Shown one piece after another: positions 20,411-22,538 of a DNA stretch of 22,538 nt. The DNA lies in the NCBI GenBank assembly GCA_035935465.1, contig DASYXA010000106.1:1-22538 (forward strand), read 5' to 3'. Position 1 is the stretch's first letter. Each line of letters begins with the position of its first letter. This stretch comes from UBA4735 sp035935465 (GTDB taxonomy: Bacteria > Chloroflexota > Limnocylindria > P2-11E). The position numbers and the translations under genes were made by a program. The notes under the pieces are model-generated. The model had not been told where the DNA came from, searched no databases, and saw only the letters and a program-made list of their open reading frames with translations.

Positions 20411-22234
20411 ATGAAGAGAATGCGGTCGAGGTCCGTCCTCATCCCCTTGACGGTGGCGTTCGTCCTCTTCAGCACCAGCCTCCTTGCCGTCGTGCGCTCG
20501 ACCCCCGCGCAGGCGTACTCGAGCACGGTCACCGTGCTCGACGGGCAGGTGCTCGTGCGTCACGCGACCGGCCCATTCGCGCCGATTACCGACGGCGACA
20601 TCGTGTCCGGCGGTGACACGGTCCGCACGGCCGCCGACAGCCACGGCGTGCTGACCTTCTTCGACGGCACGACCGTCGAGCTCGAGCCGGACACGGAGGT
20701 CACGATCACGACCCTCCAGGCGAGCGCCTCGGGAGACAAGGTCGTCGAGATGACCCAGGCGCTCGGGCGCTCGTGGCACGTCGTCACGCACCTCGCGAGC
20801 CCGAGCTCGAAGTACGAGATCCGGACCGGGGCGTCGACGGCGGCGGTCCGCGGTACGGCGTTCGAGGTCGCGATCCTCGCCGACGGCGTGACGAAGACGA
20901 TCACGACCGACGGCGACGTATCGACGAGCGCTCAGGGCACCGAGGTCCATGTCCTCGCGGGCCAGATGACGACCGTCGCCCAGGGTGCGCCGCCGCCTCC
21001 GCCGCAGCCGGCGCCCGAGCCGCTCGCCACGGTGACGATCACGGTGGATCTCACCCAGAACGCGGTCGTGACCGACGCGAACGGCCGCGCCGTCGGCGTG
21101 CAGAACGGCCTGCCGGTGCGCTACATCCCGGGCTCGAAGGTCGAGGTCGTGGACGGCAAGCTCGTCGTCACGATCCCGAATGCCCAGCTCGGTGTCCTCA
21201 GTACGTTCATCAAGCCGGATGCCACGCCGCTTGGAGGCACCGTGCCGGCCGACGTGACCGTGCAGACCGAGGTCTCGGTGAAGGACGTCGGCGTCGTGGC
21301 GAACAGCCTGGTGGCACAGCCGGTCGAGAATGGCACAGCGAAGGGCGCCGTCGTCCTCACCGACAGCGGGCTGCTGCTCGTGCCGAACAGCGATGCGCAT
21401 AATGCGCCGGCCCCGCACATCGGCAAGCGACCGGTCGCGCCGACTGGCGTCACCCCGGTCTTCAACGGTCCGATCGTCGTGCCGCTCGTCCCCGCGCCGC
21501 CGACGGCCGCCGTCCCGACGAACAGGCCGGCGTCACTGAATGGCGATCAGCGCAAGGCGCTCGACGTGACGACCGCGGCGTTCCTCCCGTTCCAGTCTCT
21601 CGCGACGACATCAGGGGTGGTGACCATGCCGGTCAACACCGGCGTGGTCACGTTGACGACACCGATCGCCTCGGTCTTCCGGACCCCCCAACCAAGTCCG
21701 ATCGGTCACGACGCGGGTACCGCGCCGGTGCCGTCGGTCGCGCCCGTGTTCACGCTGCCACCGGGCTTCGCGCTCCCGACGAGACCAGCTGCGGTCACCG
21801 GTAATGGCCCGATCAAGCTGCCCATCGATGCATTCTCGACGCCGACTCCCGTGGCGGTCCCTCAGGTCGTTCCGCTGTCGCCCACGCCGAGACTCCTCGA
21901 TACACCGCTCCCGGCCGCGACCGGTGGCTTCGTTCCACCGACGAACAACCTGATCCCGACGCTGCCGCCGGCGATCAAGACGCTCAGCCCGATCTTCATC
22001 CCGACCCTCGCGCCGACTCCCGCGCCTACACCGGCCGCGACATTCGCCCCGACGCTCGCGCCGGTGCTCAAGACGCTCAGCCCGATCTTCATCCCGACCC
22101 TCGCGCCGACTCCCGCGCCCACACCAGTGCCGACGCTCGCGCCGACGCCGACACCCGCGCCGGTGATCAAGACGATCGCACCCATCTTCATCGTCACGCC
22201 CACGCCGACGCCGTTCCGCCTGATCTTGCGTTGA
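20411..22234 (+). CDS. Secreted FecR-domain protein with a long Pro/Thr-rich repeat tail
   Basis: The product of about 607 residues starts with a signal peptide (MKRMRSRSVLIPLTVAFVLF, cleavage probably after TPAQA). Residues about 38-190 form a FecR-type beta domain: TVLDGQVLVRHATGPFAPIT, GDTVRTAADSHGVLTFFDGT and GASTAAVRGTAFEVAI. Here it is not coupled to a TonB receptor or sigma factor, so it may act as a structural or cell-wall domain. A second beta-rich part of about 110 residues follows. The remaining ~250 residues are low-complexity, rich in Pro, Thr and Ala, and end in TPTP-type runs with repeated KTLSPIFIPTLAPTPAPTP. No C-terminal anchor is visible, so it is probably secreted or loosely wall-bound. 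Such tails are common in Chloroflexota exported proteins. ATG 20405 is an alternative start. Confidence 0.8.
   Translation: MKRMRSRSVLIPLTVAFVLFSTSLLAVVRSTPAQAYSSTVTVLDGQVLVRHATGPFAPITDGDIVSGGDTVRTAADSHGVLTFFDGTTVELEPDTEVTITTLQASASGDKVVEMTQALGRSWHVVTHLASPSSKYEIRTGASTAAVRGTAFEVAILADGVTKTITTDGDVSTSAQGTEVHVLAGQMTTVAQGAPPPPPQPAPEPLATVTITVDLTQNAVVTDANGRAVGVQNGLPVRYIPGSKVEVVDGKLVVTIPNAQLGVLSTFIKPDATPLGGTVPADVTVQTEVSVKDVGVVANSLVAQPVENGTAKGAVVLTDSGLLLVPNSDAHNAPAPHIGKRPVAPTGVTPVFNGPIVVPLVPAPPTAAVPTNRPASLNGDQRKALDVTTAAFLPFQSLATTSGVVTMPVNTGVVTLTTPIASVFRTPQPSPIGHDAGTAPVPSVAPVFTLPPGFALPTRPAAVTGNGPIKLPIDAFSTPTPVAVPQVVPLSPTPRLLDTPLPAATGGFVPPTNNLIPTLPPAIKTLSPIFIPTLAPTPAPTPAATFAPTLAPVLKTLSPIFIPTLAPTPAPTPVPTLAPTPTPAPVIKTIAPIFIVTPTPTPFRLILR
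21975..22119 (+). repeat. 52-bp exact direct repeat, 93-bp period, in the FecR protein tail
   Basis: Bases 21975-22026 and 22068-22119 are identical, encoding KTLSPIFIPTLAPTPAP in the same frame 31 residues apart. A third, weaker unit (KTIAPIFIVTPTPTP) follows near 22167-22211. The exact DNA match shows a recent expansion, by slippage or unequal exchange. Confidence 0.9.
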
Positions 22235-22276
22235 ATCAACCCGCGCCTCGGCTGCTAGCCCCAGACTGACGCGCGC

Positions 22277-22538
22277 ATGGCGCGCGCGCTCGCGATCGTG
22301 AATCCTGCGGCCGGCCGCGGCACCGCGCGCACGGATGTCGAGGTGGTCCTCGAGCCGCTGCGCGCGCGCTTCGAGATCATCGACGTCGTCGAGACACAGG
22401 TCGGCCACCCGACCGCGTCCGAGCTCGGCGAGCGGGCGGTCGCGGAGCGCTACGACGTCGCGATCGTCGCGGGCGGCGACGGCACGGTGGGGGCTGTCGC
22501 CCGGGCGCTCGTCGGCACCGACGTCACGCTCGGGATCC
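22277..22538 (+). CDS. Diacylglycerol/lipid kinase family protein (YegS/DgkB-like), N-terminal part
   Basis: The 87 visible codons begin MARALAIVNPAAGRGTARTD and contain VAIVAGGDGTVGAVARALVG. The NPAAGRG and GGDGTV motifs are the nucleotide-binding signature of the diacylglycerol-kinase catalytic domain, used by DgkB, YegS and related enzymes to phosphorylate lipids such as diacylglycerol. ATG 22277 fits the family start. No ribosome site is seen; CAGACT 9 nt upstream is a weak -10 candidate. The C-terminal domain lies beyond the window, so the exact substrate class cannot be judged. Confidence 0.85.
   Translation, partial: MARALAIVNPAAGRGTARTDVEVVLEPLRARFEIIDVVETQVGHPTASELGERAVAERYDVAIVAGGDGTVGAVARALVGTDVTLGI

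Noticed and set aside
20189..21418. 409-codon minus-strand frame opposite livF and the FecR gene
   Set aside because: It is a shadow composition; the plus strand carries a signal peptide and FecR domain.
1..22538. CRISPR arrays, insertion sequences or phage genes
   Set aside because: No regularly spaced short repeats, transposase, integrase or phage-type proteins were seen in any frame.

Overview
The window is very GC-rich bacterial DNA with dense gene packing, many GTG/TTG (and probably CTG) starts, short stop-start overlaps, and -10-like boxes lying 6-10 nt upstream of start codons. The last trait suggests frequent leaderless mRNAs. Secreted proteins with long Pro/Thr-rich, TPTP-type tails, an LppX-like lipoprotein and a full leucine-carboxylase set fit a soil or freshwater Chloroflexota (Limnocylindria-like) lineage. 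That placement is inference from style; no marker gene is present.

Region 1 (1-5213) is a leucine-degradation block on the minus strand: biotin carboxylase (mccA-like, cut by the window edge), an enoyl-CoA hydratase (liuC-like) and the methylcrotonyl-CoA carboxylase beta subunit (mccB). It is interleaved with two plus-strand pairs. One is the branched-chain amino acid exporter azlC-azlD, between mccA and liuC. The other is an RHH-antitoxin/MazF-toxin pair, between liuC and mccB. Both pairs appear to start the second gene at a CTG that overlaps the first gene's TGA stop.

Region 2 (5214-12255) begins at a tRNA-Arg(ACG), which is followed by a 317-bp non-coding stretch and a co-directional, compositionally softer accessory cluster. 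The cluster holds a LolD/MacB-type ABC ATPase and FtsX-type permease, and an LppX/LprG-like carrier whose signal peptide is cut off from the mature domain by an in-frame amber codon. It continues with a PA14-alpha/beta-hydrolase lipoprotein, a secreted NTF2-like protein and a tandem pair of small lipoproteins. The pair is about 95% identical in its N-terminal half but only about 69% in its C-terminal half. The cluster could be a cell-envelope lipid export/remodelling module; this is inference.

Region 3 (12256-15473) is an ArsR-controlled operon: a textbook TTGACA-N17-TACTAT promoter, a perfect 8-bp inverted-repeat operator over the predicted start site, then ArsR, a tandem SRPBCC/AHSA1 protein, a PhnB-like VOC protein and a DHA2-type MFS efflux pump, with overlapping or near-abutting reading frames. 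A small Cys/His-rich protein lies convergently at its end.

Region 4 (15800-20230) is a complete branched-chain amino acid ABC importer, livJ-livH-livM-livG-livF. A very stable hairpin and a probable leaderless promoter separate the binding protein from the membrane and ATPase genes. Region 5 holds a FecR-domain secreted protein with a repeat-rich tail and the start of a diacylglycerol-kinase-family lipid kinase running off the right edge.

The window joins import (Liv), export (AzlCD) and catabolism (Mcc/LiuC) of branched-chain amino acids. The left end needs caution: bases 1-37 repeat bases 358-394 exactly and replace the expected continuation of the biotin carboxylase, so the first 37 bases are probably an assembly artefact.
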